This document shows, one piece after another, positions 32,914 through 40,861 of a DNA stretch of 64,000 nucleotides. Origin of the DNA: Streptomyces sp. CB02923. GTDB taxonomy: Bacteria > Actinomycetota > Actinomycetes > Streptomycetales > Streptomycetaceae. The notes beneath the pieces are model-generated. The model did not search any database. It was not told where the DNA came from and was given only the letters and a program-made list of their open reading frames with translations. The DNA is taken from assembly GCF_001905005.1 (NCBI RefSeq), contig NZ_LWKZ01000023.1, forward strand, positions 620,001 to 684,000, written 5' to 3'. Each line of letters opens with the position of its first letter. Positions within the stretch are counted from its first letter, which is position 1. Both the position numbers and the translations under genes were made by a program.

Positions 32914-34464
32914 ATGCGCGTCATGGCCCAAGTGGCGATGGTGATGAACCTCGACAAGTGCATCGGCTGCCACACCTGCTCCGTCACCTGCAAACAGACG
33001 TGGACCAACCGCACCGGTGTGGAGTACGCCTGGTTCAACAACGTCGAGACCAAACCCGGCGTCGGCTACCCCCGCCGCTACGAGGACCAGCAGCAGTGGA
33101 AGGGCGGCTGGGCACTGGACCGCCGCGGGCGCCTGGTGCTCCGCTCCGGCGGCCGCCTCAAGCGCCTGGCCTCCCTGTTCTCCAACCCCGACCTGCCGGC
33201 CATCGAGGACTACTACGAGCCGGTCACCTACGACTACGACAACCTCGTCAGCGCCCCCGCCGGCCAGGACGTGCCCGTCGCCCGCCCCCGCTCGGTGCTC
33301 ACCGGGAAACCCACGTCCATCACCTGGGGCGCCAACTGGGAGGACGGCCTGGGCGGCGCGGCCGAGACGGCGGCCGGTGACCCCAACCTGAGCGGGGGCC
33401 TGGCCGAACGGGTGAAGTTCGAGTTCGAGCAGACCTTCCTGTTCCACCTGCCGCGGCTGTGCGAGCACTGCCTCAACCCGGCCTGTGTCTCGGCCTGCCC
33501 GTCCGGCGCGATGTACAAGCGGGCCGAGGACGGCATCGTCCTGGTCGACCAGGACCGCTGCCGCGGCTGGCGGATGTGCGTCACCGCCTGCCCGTACAAG
33601 AAGGTCTACGTCAACCACGCCACCGGCAAGGCCGAGAAGTGCACCTTCTGCTTCCCGCGCATCGAGGCCGGACAGCCCACCGTCTGCTCCGAGACCTGCG
33701 TCGGACGCCTGCGCTACCTCGGCCTGGTCCTCTACGACGCCGACCGCGTCGGCGAGGCCGCCGCCGTGGCGGACGAGAAGGACCTGCTCGACGCCCAGCG
33801 GAGCGTCTTCCTCGACCCCGCCGACCCCGGCGTCCGCGAGGCCGCCCGGCGGTCCGGCATCCCCGAGGACTGGATCGAGGCCGCCCGCCGCTCACCCGTA
33901 CGCGCCCTGATCAGCGAGTACAAGGTGGCCCTGCCGCTGCACCCGGAGTACCGCACCCTGCCCATGGTCTGGTACGTACCGCCCCTGTCCCCGGTCCTGG
34001 ACGCCGTCGGCGAGGCGGGCGGCGACGCCGACGACCCCGACCACGTCTTCGCCGCCGTCACCCGCCTGCGCATCCCGCTGGACTACCTGGCCAACCTCTT
34101 CGCCGCCGGAGACACCGACGTCGTCGCCGGAGTACTGATGAAACTGACCGCGCTGCGCAGCCACATGCGGCAGCGCACCCTCGGCGGACCAGGCGACGCG
34201 AGTGCCCTCGAAGCCGTGGGCCTGACCCCCGCGCAGACCGAGGACCTGCACCGGCTGCTGGCCGTCGCCAAGTACTCCGACCGGTACGTCGTCCCCGCCG
34301 CCCATCAGGAGGACGCCGCCGCGCTCAGCGCGATGCAGGACCGCTGCCCCGTGGAGAGCGCGGGCGACGCGCCGCCCGGCCCTGGCCGCAAGACCATGCT
34401 CGGCATTCCCACCCTGCGGCGGCGGACCGCCGCCGCAGGCGACCCCGCAGGAGAGACCGCATGA
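32914..34464 (+). CDS. narH: Respiratory nitrate reductase beta subunit
   Basis: The 516-aa iron-sulphur subunit that carries electrons from NarI to NarG. Four cluster motifs are visible: CIGCHTC (about 16), CEHCLNPACVSAC (about 178), CRGWRMC, in which Trp replaces one Cys and marks the 3Fe-4S centre, and CTFCFPR followed by CSETC. This is the standard NarH arrangement. The start is one base after narG, and the stop overlaps the narJ start (ATGA), so the operon is translationally coupled. Confidence 0.97.
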   Translation: MRVMAQVAMVMNLDKCIGCHTCSVTCKQTWTNRTGVEYAWFNNVETKPGVGYPRRYEDQQQWKGGWALDRRGRLVLRSGGRLKRLASLFSNPDLPAIEDYYEPVTYDYDNLVSAPAGQDVPVARPRSVLTGKPTSITWGANWEDGLGGAAETAAGDPNLSGGLAERVKFEFEQTFLFHLPRLCEHCLNPACVSACPSGAMYKRAEDGIVLVDQDRCRGWRMCVTACPYKKVYVNHATGKAEKCTFCFPRIEAGQPTVCSETCVGRLRYLGLVLYDADRVGEAAAVADEKDLLDAQRSVFLDPADPGVREAARRSGIPEDWIEAARRSPVRALISEYKVALPLHPEYRTLPMVWYVPPLSPVLDAVGEAGGDADDPDHVFAAVTRLRIPLDYLANLFAAGDTDVVAGVLMKLTALRSHMRQRTLGGPGDASALEAVGLTPAQTEDLHRLLAVAKYSDRYVVPAAHQEDAAALSAMQDRCPVESAGDAPPGPGRKTMLGIPTLRRRTAAAGDPAGETA

Positions 34465-35222
34465 GCACCCTGCGCACCCGTATCCGCCCGACAGCCGGGC
34501 GCCGCGTCCGCCCCGGCCCCGAAGAGACCGCACAGCGCGCGCTCCTGCTGCGACTGCTGTCGCTCCTGTTGCAGTACCCGGACGCCGAACTGACCGCCGG
34601 GCGGCCCGCGCTGACCGCGGCAGTGCACGCACTGCCGCCCTCGGCCGCCGCCGACGAACTCGCCTCCTTCACCACCTGGTTCGCGGCCCAGCCGGCCGAA
34701 ACGCTGGAGAGCCACTACGTGGAGGTCTTCGACCTGCGCCGCAAGAGCAGCCTCTACCTCACCTACTACCTGCACGGCGACACCCGGCGACGGGGCATGG
34801 CCCTGCTCACCCTCGCCCAGACCTACCGGGCCGCCGGGTGGGACGCCGACAGCGGCGAACTCCCCGACCACCTGCCCGTCGTCCTGGAATTCGCCGCGCT
34901 GGCCGGTCCGCGCGCCGGAGAGGCACCGCTGCGCAGGCACCGGCGCGGCCTGGTGCTCATCCACCACGCCTTGTCGGAGGCGCGGTCCCCGTACGCCGGA
35001 CCGATCGCGGCGCTGCTGTCCCTGCTGCCCCCGGCCGGCGCCGCCGACCTGGAGGCGGTGGCCCGGCTGGCCGCTGAAGGCCCACCGGCCGAGGACGTCG
35101 GCCTCGACCCGTACCGCGGCACCGGCTTCGCCCCGCCCGGCACGTTCGTACCGCCCCGGCCGGCCGAGCCGACCCTGATGCCCCCGCTGACCGGCCCCAT
35201 GGATACGGAGACCCGCCGATGA
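34461..35222 (+). CDS. narJ: Nitrate reductase assembly chaperone
   Basis: A 253-aa NarJ/TorD-family chaperone needed for Mo-cofactor insertion into NarG; it is not part of the final complex. Typical features are the N-terminal helices (LLQYPD), the ESHYVEVFDLRRKSSLYLTYYLHGDTR segment, cited by its ends, and the LPDHLPVVLEF motif. The C-terminal 50 residues are Pro-rich and less conserved. The ATG overlaps the narH stop, and GCAGGAGAG precedes it. The TGA overlaps the narI start in the same way. Confidence 0.95.
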   Translation: MSTLRTRIRPTAGRRVRPGPEETAQRALLLRLLSLLLQYPDAELTAGRPALTAAVHALPPSAAADELASFTTWFAAQPAETLESHYVEVFDLRRKSSLYLTYYLHGDTRRRGMALLTLAQTYRAAGWDADSGELPDHLPVVLEFAALAGPRAGEAPLRRHRRGLVLIHHALSEARSPYAGPIAALLSLLPPAGAADLEAVARLAAEGPPAEDVGLDPYRGTGFAPPGTFVPPRPAEPTLMPPLTGPMDTETRR

Positions 35223-35998
35223 GCGCCGCCGGCCCCCTCACCGCGACGGACGGCACCGGCCTGCTGCTCTGGGTCGCCGTTCCCTACATCTGCCTGGCCG
35301 TCTTCGTCGCCGGGCACGTCTGGCGCTACCGCAAGGACCAGTTCGGCTGGACCAGCCGCACCAGCCAGCTGCTGGAACACCGCTGGCTGCGCTGGGGCAG
35401 CCCGCTGTTCCACCTCGGCGCGTTCGCCGTGATCGGCGGACACGTCGTGGGCCTGGCCGTGCCCGCGTCCTGGACCGGGTCGATGGGCATCAGTGAGCAC
35501 GCCTACCACACCGTGGCGGTGGCTCTCGGCACCGTGGCCGGTGCGGCCATGGTGGCGGGGCTGGGCATGCTCAGCGCCCGGCGCCTGCTCGCCCCGCGCA
35601 TCCGCACCCGCACCAGCCACAGCGACAAGGTGCTCTTCCCGCTGCTGGCCGTGACCGTGGCACTGGGCATCGCCGCCACCGTCGTCCACAACATCGCCGG
35701 GGGCGGCTACGACTACCGCTCCACCGTCTCGGTCTGGTTCCGCGGACTGTTCCTGCTGCAACCCCAGCCCGCGGCCATCGCGGACGCGCCCCTCCTGTTC
35801 CAACTGCACGCCCTGAGCGCGTGCCTGCTCTTCGCGGTCTGGCCCTTCACCCGCCTCGTCCACGTGTGGAGCGCCCCCGTCGGCTACCTGCGCCGCCCGT
35901 ACCTGGTCTACCGCCGGAAGGCGGCTCCCCCGGTGTACGGCGGGCATCCCGCCGACCCCGCCCGGCGCGGGCCGGCCGGACCCGGGGCGCCCCGGTGA
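35219..35998 (+). CDS. narI: Respiratory nitrate reductase gamma subunit (cytochrome b)
   Basis: A 259-aa membrane protein with five predicted helices that binds two b haems and oxidises menaquinol. Likely haem ligands are His residues in AGHVWRYR, in FHLGAFAVIGGHVVG, and near the C-terminus in FTRLVHVW. The start overlaps the narJ stop (ATGA). The Pro-rich tail ends about 75 bp before the preferred narK start, and a GTG overlapping the narI stop is in frame with narK. Confidence 0.95.
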   Translation: MSAAGPLTATDGTGLLLWVAVPYICLAVFVAGHVWRYRKDQFGWTSRTSQLLEHRWLRWGSPLFHLGAFAVIGGHVVGLAVPASWTGSMGISEHAYHTVAVALGTVAGAAMVAGLGMLSARRLLAPRIRTRTSHSDKVLFPLLAVTVALGIAATVVHNIAGGGYDYRSTVSVWFRGLFLLQPQPAAIADAPLLFQLHALSACLLFAVWPFTRLVHVWSAPVGYLRRPYLVYRRKAAPPVYGGHPADPARRGPAGPGAPR

Positions 35999-36072
35999 AC
36001 CGGCTCCGGCCGCCACAACGCGGTCCCGCACCGGGCGGCTCCCGGAACGATCCGATGACCGAGAGGTACACG

Positions 36073-37392
36073 ATGCGCGCGCTTGAGGACACCGTCGACA
36101 CCGCCCCGCCGAGGGCAGCGGGCCCTGCCGTCCCGGCCGGGCGGCCGTCGATGATGCTCGCGCTGGCGACGCTGGGCTTCGCCGTCAACTTCTGGGCGTG
36201 GGCGCTGCTGAGTCCACTGGGCCCGCGCTTCAAGGAGACCCTGGAACTCAGCTCGTTCGAGCAGTCCCTGCTGGTGGCGGTGCCGGTCGTGGTGGGGTCG
36301 CTGGGACGCGTCCCGGTGGGGGCGCTGACCGACCGGTACGGCGGCCGGGTGATGTTCCCCCTGGTGTCCGCCGCGACGATCGTGCCGGTGCTCTACCTGG
36401 GGCTGGCCGGTCACTCCTCGCTCGGCGCCCTGCTGGCCGGCGGGTTCTTCCTGGGCATCGGGGGCACGGCCTTCGCCGTCGGCGTGCCGTTCGTCAGCGG
36501 CTGGTTCCCGCCGGAGCGGCGCGGGCTGGCGATCGGCGTCTTCGGCGCCGGCATGGGCGGCACCGCCGTCAGCGCGCTGACGACCGTCAAGCTGGTCGAC
36601 GCGCACGGCATGGCCAACCCGTTCCTGATCACCGCGGCGGCGCTCGCCGTCTACGCCGTCCTGGCCGCCGTGCTGCTGCGGGACGCGCCCGGCCGCACCG
36701 TACCGGCCGAACCGCTGACCCGCCGCCTGGCCGACACCGCGCGCCTGTCCCTCACCTGGCAGGCATCCGCCCTGTACGCCGTGGCGTTCGGCGGCTACGT
36801 CGCCTTCTCGGTCTACCTGCCGACCTACCTGAAGACCGGCTACGGACTCGGCCAGTCCGACGCCGCCGACCGGATGGCCGGCTTCGTCCTGCTGGCGGTG
36901 GCCATGCGCCCGGTCGGCGGCTGGCTGTCGGACCGGGTGGGCCCGGTCCGCGTCCTCACCGGGGCCCTGGCCGTCGTCGCCGTGGGCGCCGCCGTGCAGT
37001 CGGCGACCCCGCCGCTCGCTCCGGTGGGCACCCTCGCCTTCCTGGCCATGGCCGCCGCGCTCGGCGCGGGCAGCGGCGCCGCCTTCGCCCTGGTGGCCCT
37101 CCTGGCCCCGGCGAACAAGGTCGGCTCGATCACCGGCGTGGTCGGCGCCGCGGGCGGCCTGGGCGGATTCATCCCCCCGCTGGTCATGGGCGTCATCTTC
37201 AGCGCCGCGGGGACCTACGCCCTGGGCCTGCTCCTGCTGGCGCTGGTCTCGGCCGCAGCCCTGGCCTTCACCGTCACCCGGGTCCGGCGGGCCGCCGCCC
37301 ACGCCACGGCACCTACGGACGCCGCGCTCCCTACGGACGCCACGCTCCCTACGGACGCCGCGCCCCCTACGGACGCCACGCGACCCGTGTGA
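36073..37392 (+). CDS. narK: NarK-type nitrate/nitrite transporter (MFS)
   Basis: A major-facilitator protein of 439 aa with about 12 membrane segments. The nitrate/nitrite-porter signature regions are present: the glycine-rich [14 protein letters not shown] and GVFGAGMGG in the N-half and [12 protein letters not shown] in the C-half. It should import nitrate and/or export nitrite for NarGHI. ATG 36073 has GAGAGG six bases upstream. ATG 36055 is an alternative, and GTG 35995, which overlaps the narI stop, is less likely. The C-terminus ends in four PTDAxx repeats encoded by an 18-bp tandem repeat, unusual for the family. Confidence 0.93.
   Translation: MRALEDTVDTAPPRAAGPAVPAGRPSMMLALATLGFAVNFWAWALLSPLGPRFKETLELSSFEQSLLVAVPVVVGSLGRVPVGALTDRYGGRVMFPLVSAATIVPVLYLGLAGHSSLGALLAGGFFLGIGGTAFAVGVPFVSGWFPPERRGLAIGVFGAGMGGTAVSALTTVKLVDAHGMANPFLITAAALAVYAVLAAVLLRDAPGRTVPAEPLTRRLADTARLSLTWQASALYAVAFGGYVAFSVYLPTYLKTGYGLGQSDAADRMAGFVLLAVAMRPVGGWLSDRVGPVRVLTGALAVVAVGAAVQSATPPLAPVGTLAFLAMAAALGAGSGAAFALVALLAPANKVGSITGVVGAAGGLGGFIPPLVMGVIFSAAGTYALGLLLLALVSAAALAFTVTRVRRAAAHATAPTDAALPTDATLPTDAAPPTDATRPV
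37312..37380 (+). repeat. 18-bp tandem repeat at the 3' end of narK
   Basis: Units of CCTACGGACGCCGCGCTC start at 37312, 37330, 37348 and 37366 (last one shortened), with few mismatches. They encode the hexapeptide repeat [12 protein letters not shown] in the cytoplasmic tail. Confidence 0.9.
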
Positions 37393-37400
37393 GTGCGCCG

Positions 37401-37448
37401 GGGCCGTTCTGCCCACCCCGCCCGGTGGCAAGAAGGGCCGTCCGGCCC
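37401..37448 (+). promoter_or_regulatory. DosR-like box pair (or narK terminator) upstream of the devR-like gene
   Basis: GGGCCGTTCTGCCC (37401-37414; 8 of 11 fixed positions) and GGGCCGTCCGGCCC (37435-37448; 9 of 11) lie 34 bp apart in the narK-devR gap. The second also forms a short hairpin, AGGGCC-GTCC-GGCCCT, that could end the nar transcript. The two readings cannot be separated from sequence alone. Confidence 0.35.
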
Positions 37449-37528
37449 TGGCTCTCCGGCCCCGGCGTGCGGCAGGCTGCAGGGGGCACGCCCGTGGGGG
37501 CGGGCCCGACCAGGAACATCGGAGCTGC

Positions 37529-38257
37529 ATGATGACGGAAAACCCCGCCGACGCACCGACGAAGGCACCGGTGAGCGTCTTCCTGCTCGACGACCACGAG
37601 GTGGTGCGCCGCGGCGTGCACGACCTGCTGGACGCCGAACCGGACCTGACCGTGGTGGGGGAGGCGAACACCGCCGAGCAGGCGCTGGTCCGCGTACCCG
37701 CCCTGCGTCCGCAGGTGGCGATCCTGGACGTCAGGCTGCCGGACGGCGACGGGGTGAGCGTGTGCCGCGAGCTGCGCTCGCGCATGCCGGACCTGGTGTG
37801 CCTGATGCTCACCTCGTTCGACGACGAGGAGGCCCTGCTGGACGCGATCATGGCGGGGGCGGCCGGTTACGTGCTCAAGCAGATCACCGGGACCGACCTG
37901 GTCAACGCCGTACGGACGGTGGCCGCCGGCCATTCACTGCTCGACGCCGGTGCCACCGCCCGCGTCATGGCCCGGCTGCGGGGCGAGACCGAGCGGGAGG
38001 AACCGCAGCAGGGCCTCCCCGGGCTGACCGACCGGGAGCGGGAGATCCTGGCGCTGGTGGGCGAAGGGCTGACCAACCGGGAGATCGGCAAGCGGCTCTA
38101 CCTCGCCGAGAAGACGGTCAAGAACAACATCTCCCGCCTGCTGGCCAAACTCGGCGTGGAACGCCGGGTGCAGGCCGCGGTCATCGCCACCCAGGCGCTC
38201 GGAGCCACCCAGGGCCCGGCAACCGGCGGCGGCCGGCGGTCGGTCGGCACGGGCTGA
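37529..38257 (+). CDS. NarL/FixJ-family response regulator, DevR/OsdR-like
   Basis: A 242-aa response regulator. The receiver (about 15-130) has the acidic pair DD in FLLDDHE, the phosphorylated Asp in [12 protein letters not shown], the LTSFDD switch region and the Lys of YVLKQ. The LuxR-type HTH is at about 165-225 ([32 protein letters not shown] cited by its ends). The layout and the [16 protein letters not shown] recognition helix resemble M. tuberculosis DevR/DosR and S. coelicolor OsdR. The likely partner is the GAF kinase at 40862. GGAG precedes ATG 37529; ATG 37532 is equally possible. Only 3 bp separate its stop from the convergent Lrp gene. Confidence 0.9.
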   Translation: MMTENPADAPTKAPVSVFLLDDHEVVRRGVHDLLDAEPDLTVVGEANTAEQALVRVPALRPQVAILDVRLPDGDGVSVCRELRSRMPDLVCLMLTSFDDEEALLDAIMAGAAGYVLKQITGTDLVNAVRTVAAGHSLLDAGATARVMARLRGETEREEPQQGLPGLTDREREILALVGEGLTNREIGKRLYLAEKTVKNNISRLLAKLGVERRVQAAVIATQALGATQGPATGGGRRSVGTG

Positions 38258-38260
38258 GCT

Positions 38261-38719
38261 TCACGGACCCGTCTTGATCTCCTTCATCGTCAGATGGGAT
38301 TCGAGACGGAGGACGGCGGGCAGGCAGCTGAGCCGGCCGGTGAGGAAGGCTTCGTAGGCGGCGTGGTCGGCGACGGCGACGCGGAGGAAGTAGTCGGGGC
38401 GCCCGTACATCCGGCGGAACTCCACGACCTCTTCGTAGGAGGCCACGGTGCCCTCGAACTCCTCGAAGCTGGTGCGGTCCTGGGCGTAGATCTCGACGGC
38501 GACGAGGACCTCCAGCCCGCGGCCCACCGCTTCGGGATCGATGACGGCCCGGTACCCGGTGACGACGCCCGCCTCCTCCAGCCGTCTGACCCGGCGCAGG
38601 CAGGGCGGCGGGGTCAGGCCGACCCGCTTGGCCAGCTCGACGTTGGTCAGCCGGCCGTCCTGGCTCAGGTGAAACAGAATGTCGCGATCAACCGCATCAA
38701 GAGTCACTTCATTGCTCAC
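38261..38719 (-). CDS. Lrp/AsnC-family transcriptional regulator
   Basis: A 152-aa regulator: an N-terminal HTH (DRDILFHLSQDGRLTNVELAKRVGLT region, cited by its ends) and a C-terminal RAM/AsnC ligand domain (about 65-145). Lrp proteins of this size sense amino acids. It is divergent from azlCD with 62 bp between starts, so control of branched-chain amino-acid export is a reasonable inference. The start is GTG 38719. A TAGGAT -10-like hexamer ends 6 bases before it, so the message is probably leaderless. Confidence 0.9.
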   Translation of the reverse strand: MSNEVTLDAVDRDILFHLSQDGRLTNVELAKRVGLTPPPCLRRVRRLEEAGVVTGYRAVIDPEAVGRGLEVLVAVEIYAQDRTSFEEFEGTVASYEEVVEFRRMYGRPDYFLRVAVADHAAYEAFLTGRLSCLPAVLRLESHLTMKEIKTGP

Positions 38720-38781
38720 ATGGCCATCCTAGGGCGATAATCAGCAACCATATGAGGCGGGATTAGTCCTAAAATTTCCCC
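38720..38781. promoter_or_regulatory. Divergent, probably leaderless promoters for lrp and azlC
   Basis: On the plus strand TAAAAT (38770-38775) ends 6 bases before the azlC ATG; no ribosome site is present. On the minus strand TAGGAT (38731-38726) ends 6 bases before the lrp GTG. The matching geometry suggests that transcription starts at or beside each start codon. No clear -35 boxes were seen. The 62-bp gap must also hold any Lrp site. Confidence 0.5.
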
Positions 38782-39555
38782 ATGGACATAAGCCCCGCCG
38801 CCACCGGGAGCCCGCCTCGCCCGGCGCCCGCCCCATCACCCGCCCCTCCGCCCGTGACACCGCCCGCTACGCCGTCCGAGGCGCGGGCGGCATTCAAGGA
38901 ATCCGTCGGCGCCGGCCTGGGATTCGTCGTGGTCGGCCTCGCCTTCGGGGCGCTGGTGCCGCAGTCGGGCCTGGACTGGTGGTGGGCGGGGCTGTCCGCG
39001 GCCCTCGCCTTCGGCGGATCGTTCGAGTTCCTGCTCATCGGCATGGTCACCGCCGCGGCCCCGCTGGCGGTGATAGCCCTGTCCGCGTTCATGGTCAACG
39101 TCCGGCACGTCTTCTACGCACTGTCGTTCCCCCTGCACCGCATCTCCGGCCGCCTCGGCAGGACGTACAGCACGTTCGCCCTGTGCGACGAGGCGTACGC
39201 CCTCTCCACAGGGGAGCGGGCCCGCTCCTGGTCCGGCCGGCGCATCCTGTGGCTGCAATTCTTCCTGCACATGTACTGGGCAGGCAGCGCGACTGCCGGA
39301 GCCCTGCTCGGCTCCCTCATCCCGCACAGCGTCACCGGTCTGGACTTCGCCCTTACGGCCCTGTTCGCCGTCCTCGCCCTCGACGCGGTCCGTGACCTGC
39401 GCGGCGACCTGCCCACCCCCGCACTCGCCCTGCTCAGCGCCCTGGCCGCCCGGCTCCTCTTCCCCGACGAGATGCTCCTGGCCGCCTTCGCCCTGTTCAC
39501 TGCCGCCCTCCTGGCCCGCCACTTCACCACCAGCAAGAAACCGAGCCATGCCTGA
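38782..39555 (+). CDS. azlC: AzlC-family branched-chain amino acid exporter, large subunit
   Basis: A 257-aa membrane protein of the LIV-E/AzlC family, which exports branched-chain amino acids together with a small AzlD partner. After a Pro-rich leader it shows the ESVGAGLGFVVVGLAFGALVPQ block, the FGGSFEFLLIGM motif and about seven hydrophobic segments. Its stop overlaps the azlD start by 8 bp. Expression is probably controlled by the divergent Lrp gene. It sits inside the nitrate/nitrite island but has no evident link to it. Confidence 0.92.
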   Translation: MDISPAATGSPPRPAPAPSPAPPPVTPPATPSEARAAFKESVGAGLGFVVVGLAFGALVPQSGLDWWWAGLSAALAFGGSFEFLLIGMVTAAAPLAVIALSAFMVNVRHVFYALSFPLHRISGRLGRTYSTFALCDEAYALSTGERARSWSGRRILWLQFFLHMYWAGSATAGALLGSLIPHSVTGLDFALTALFAVLALDAVRDLRGDLPTPALALLSALAARLLFPDEMLLAAFALFTAALLARHFTTSKKPSHA

Positions 39556-39877
39556 CACGCGCTACGCCATTGCCGCCGTCCTCGTCGCCGCCGCCGTCAC
39601 CTGGGCCGTGCGCGCCCTGCCCTTCGCCGCCCTCACACCCCTGCGGTCCAGCAGCACCGTCCAGTACCTCAGCAGGCGCATGCCCGCAGGCGTCATGGTG
39701 ATCCTCCTCGCCTACTGCCTGCGCGACCTCTCCGTCACCCACGCACGCGGACTGGCCCCGTTGGCCGCCCTGTCCGTCACGGTCGGTCTGCACCTGTGGC
39801 GCCGCAACGCGCTGTTGAGCATCCTCGGCGGCACCGCCGTCCACGTGATCCTGTCCAGCACGGTCTTCGCTTCCTGA
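39548..39877 (+). CDS. azlD: AzlD-family branched-chain amino acid exporter, small subunit
   Basis: A 109-aa membrane protein with four hydrophobic segments and the AzlD signature near RALPF and the SRRMPAGVMVILLAYCLRD stretch. It works with AzlC. The ATG lies inside the last codons of azlC, so the pair is translationally coupled. It ends 16 bp before the stop of the convergent CBS-BON gene. Confidence 0.9.
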   Translation: MPDTRYAIAAVLVAAAVTWAVRALPFAALTPLRSSSTVQYLSRRMPAGVMVILLAYCLRDLSVTHARGLAPLAALSVTVGLHLWRRNALLSILGGTAVHVILSSTVFAS

Positions 39878-39893
39878 AGCCTGAAACACGGGC

Positions 39894-40610
39894 TCAGCCC
39901 CATGTCCGCCCTAACGGCCCACCGTGCGGGCCGTTGGGGCCGTCAGGGCCGCGCGGGGTGCAGCCGTCGTCCGCGCGCGCTACGAGTCGGCTGACCACGC
40001 CCACCACTCCGTCCACCCGCCAGGTCAGGCCGATCGCGGCCGGGATGTCGTCCTCGTGCACGAGCGTTCCCCGCAGGGTCACGAGACCGTCCCGTACCGA
40101 CACCCGCACATCGTCCGGCGGCACGCCCAGGGCGCGGCCCAGCACCTCGCCGGCCACCTCCGCGCGGATCTGCTCGTCCGGCCGCAGGAAGACCCGCAAC
40201 AGGTCCCGGCGGGTGGTGATACCGATGAGACGGTCCTCCTCGTCCACGACGGGCAGCCGGTCGACGTGGCGGCGCTGCATGATGCGCGCGGCGTCCTCGA
40301 CGCGGTGCTCCGGGTGCACGGTGACCGCCGGTGTCGTCATCACCTCGCCCGCGGTCGTACCCCCGGCGGCGGCCCCGGCCGGTGGGCGCGAGGCCGGGCG
40401 TGACGGCCCGTCGGGAGCGTCCGGGCCCCCGGCGGGCGCGGGCAGGTCCGTCCGCGACACGACCCCCATGACCTTGTCGTCGCCGTCCACCACCGGCAGG
40501 CCGCTGATCCCGTGGACGTCGAGCAGCCGGACCAGTTCCTCGGCCGGGGTGTCCGGGCGGGCCTGCACGACCTCCCACGTCATCACCTCGGCCACGGTGC
40601 GGTGCTGCAC
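39894..40610 (-). CDS. CBS-pair protein with C-terminal BON domain
   Basis: A 238-aa soluble protein. Two CBS motifs (about 8-55 and 95-145) are split by a Pro/Ala/Gly-rich insert, and a BON domain follows (about 165-225, VRVSVRDGLVTLRGTL). CBS pairs bind adenine nucleotides, and relatives recur in DosR/OsdR hypoxia regulons. GTG 40610 is chosen because AGGGGAGG lies 7 bases upstream and the protein then starts MQHRTVAEVMT, as its relatives do. The longer open frame upstream has no such support. It is divergent from the GAF kinase gene. Confidence 0.88.
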   Translation of the reverse strand: MQHRTVAEVMTWEVVQARPDTPAEELVRLLDVHGISGLPVVDGDDKVMGVVSRTDLPAPAGGPDAPDGPSRPASRPPAGAAAGGTTAGEVMTTPAVTVHPEHRVEDAARIMQRRHVDRLPVVDEEDRLIGITTRRDLLRVFLRPDEQIRAEVAGEVLGRALGVPPDDVRVSVRDGLVTLRGTLVHEDDIPAAIGLTWRVDGVVGVVSRLVARADDGCTPRGPDGPNGPHGGPLGRTWG

Positions 40611-40733
40611 GGCGATACCTCCCCTGCGTCGGTGCCTCACGGTCCCGGCCTCCCGGCCGGACGCTCTTTCCCCGCCGGTCGAGTCTCGCCGGGGACGGGC
40701 CGGGGAAGCATGGGCCTGTCTTCCTCCGTCCGA

Positions 40734-40747
40734 GGGCCGATCGCCCC
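40734..40747. promoter_or_regulatory. DosR-like box between CBS-BON and devS-like genes
   Basis: GGGCCGATCGCCCC matches the GGG-N8-CCC frame of the DosR core (8 of 11 fixed positions). It lies in the divergent gap, about 115 bp from the kinase start and 125 bp from the CBS-BON start. It is a single copy and a weak call. Confidence 0.3.
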
Positions 40748-40861
40748 GAATGTGCCGCGCGCACGACCCGCACGGGAGCGCGCGGCCACGGGGCTCCGAT
40801 CCCACTGTTCGAACAGGGATACGCTGACCGGGTACGGCGGGCGACCGAAGAAGGAGGACCG

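Noticed and set aside
29052-33053. 1333-codon open frame antisense to narG
   Set aside because: It mirrors narG, has no recognisable domain and is a product of high-GC codon bias. The sense frame has every NarG motif.
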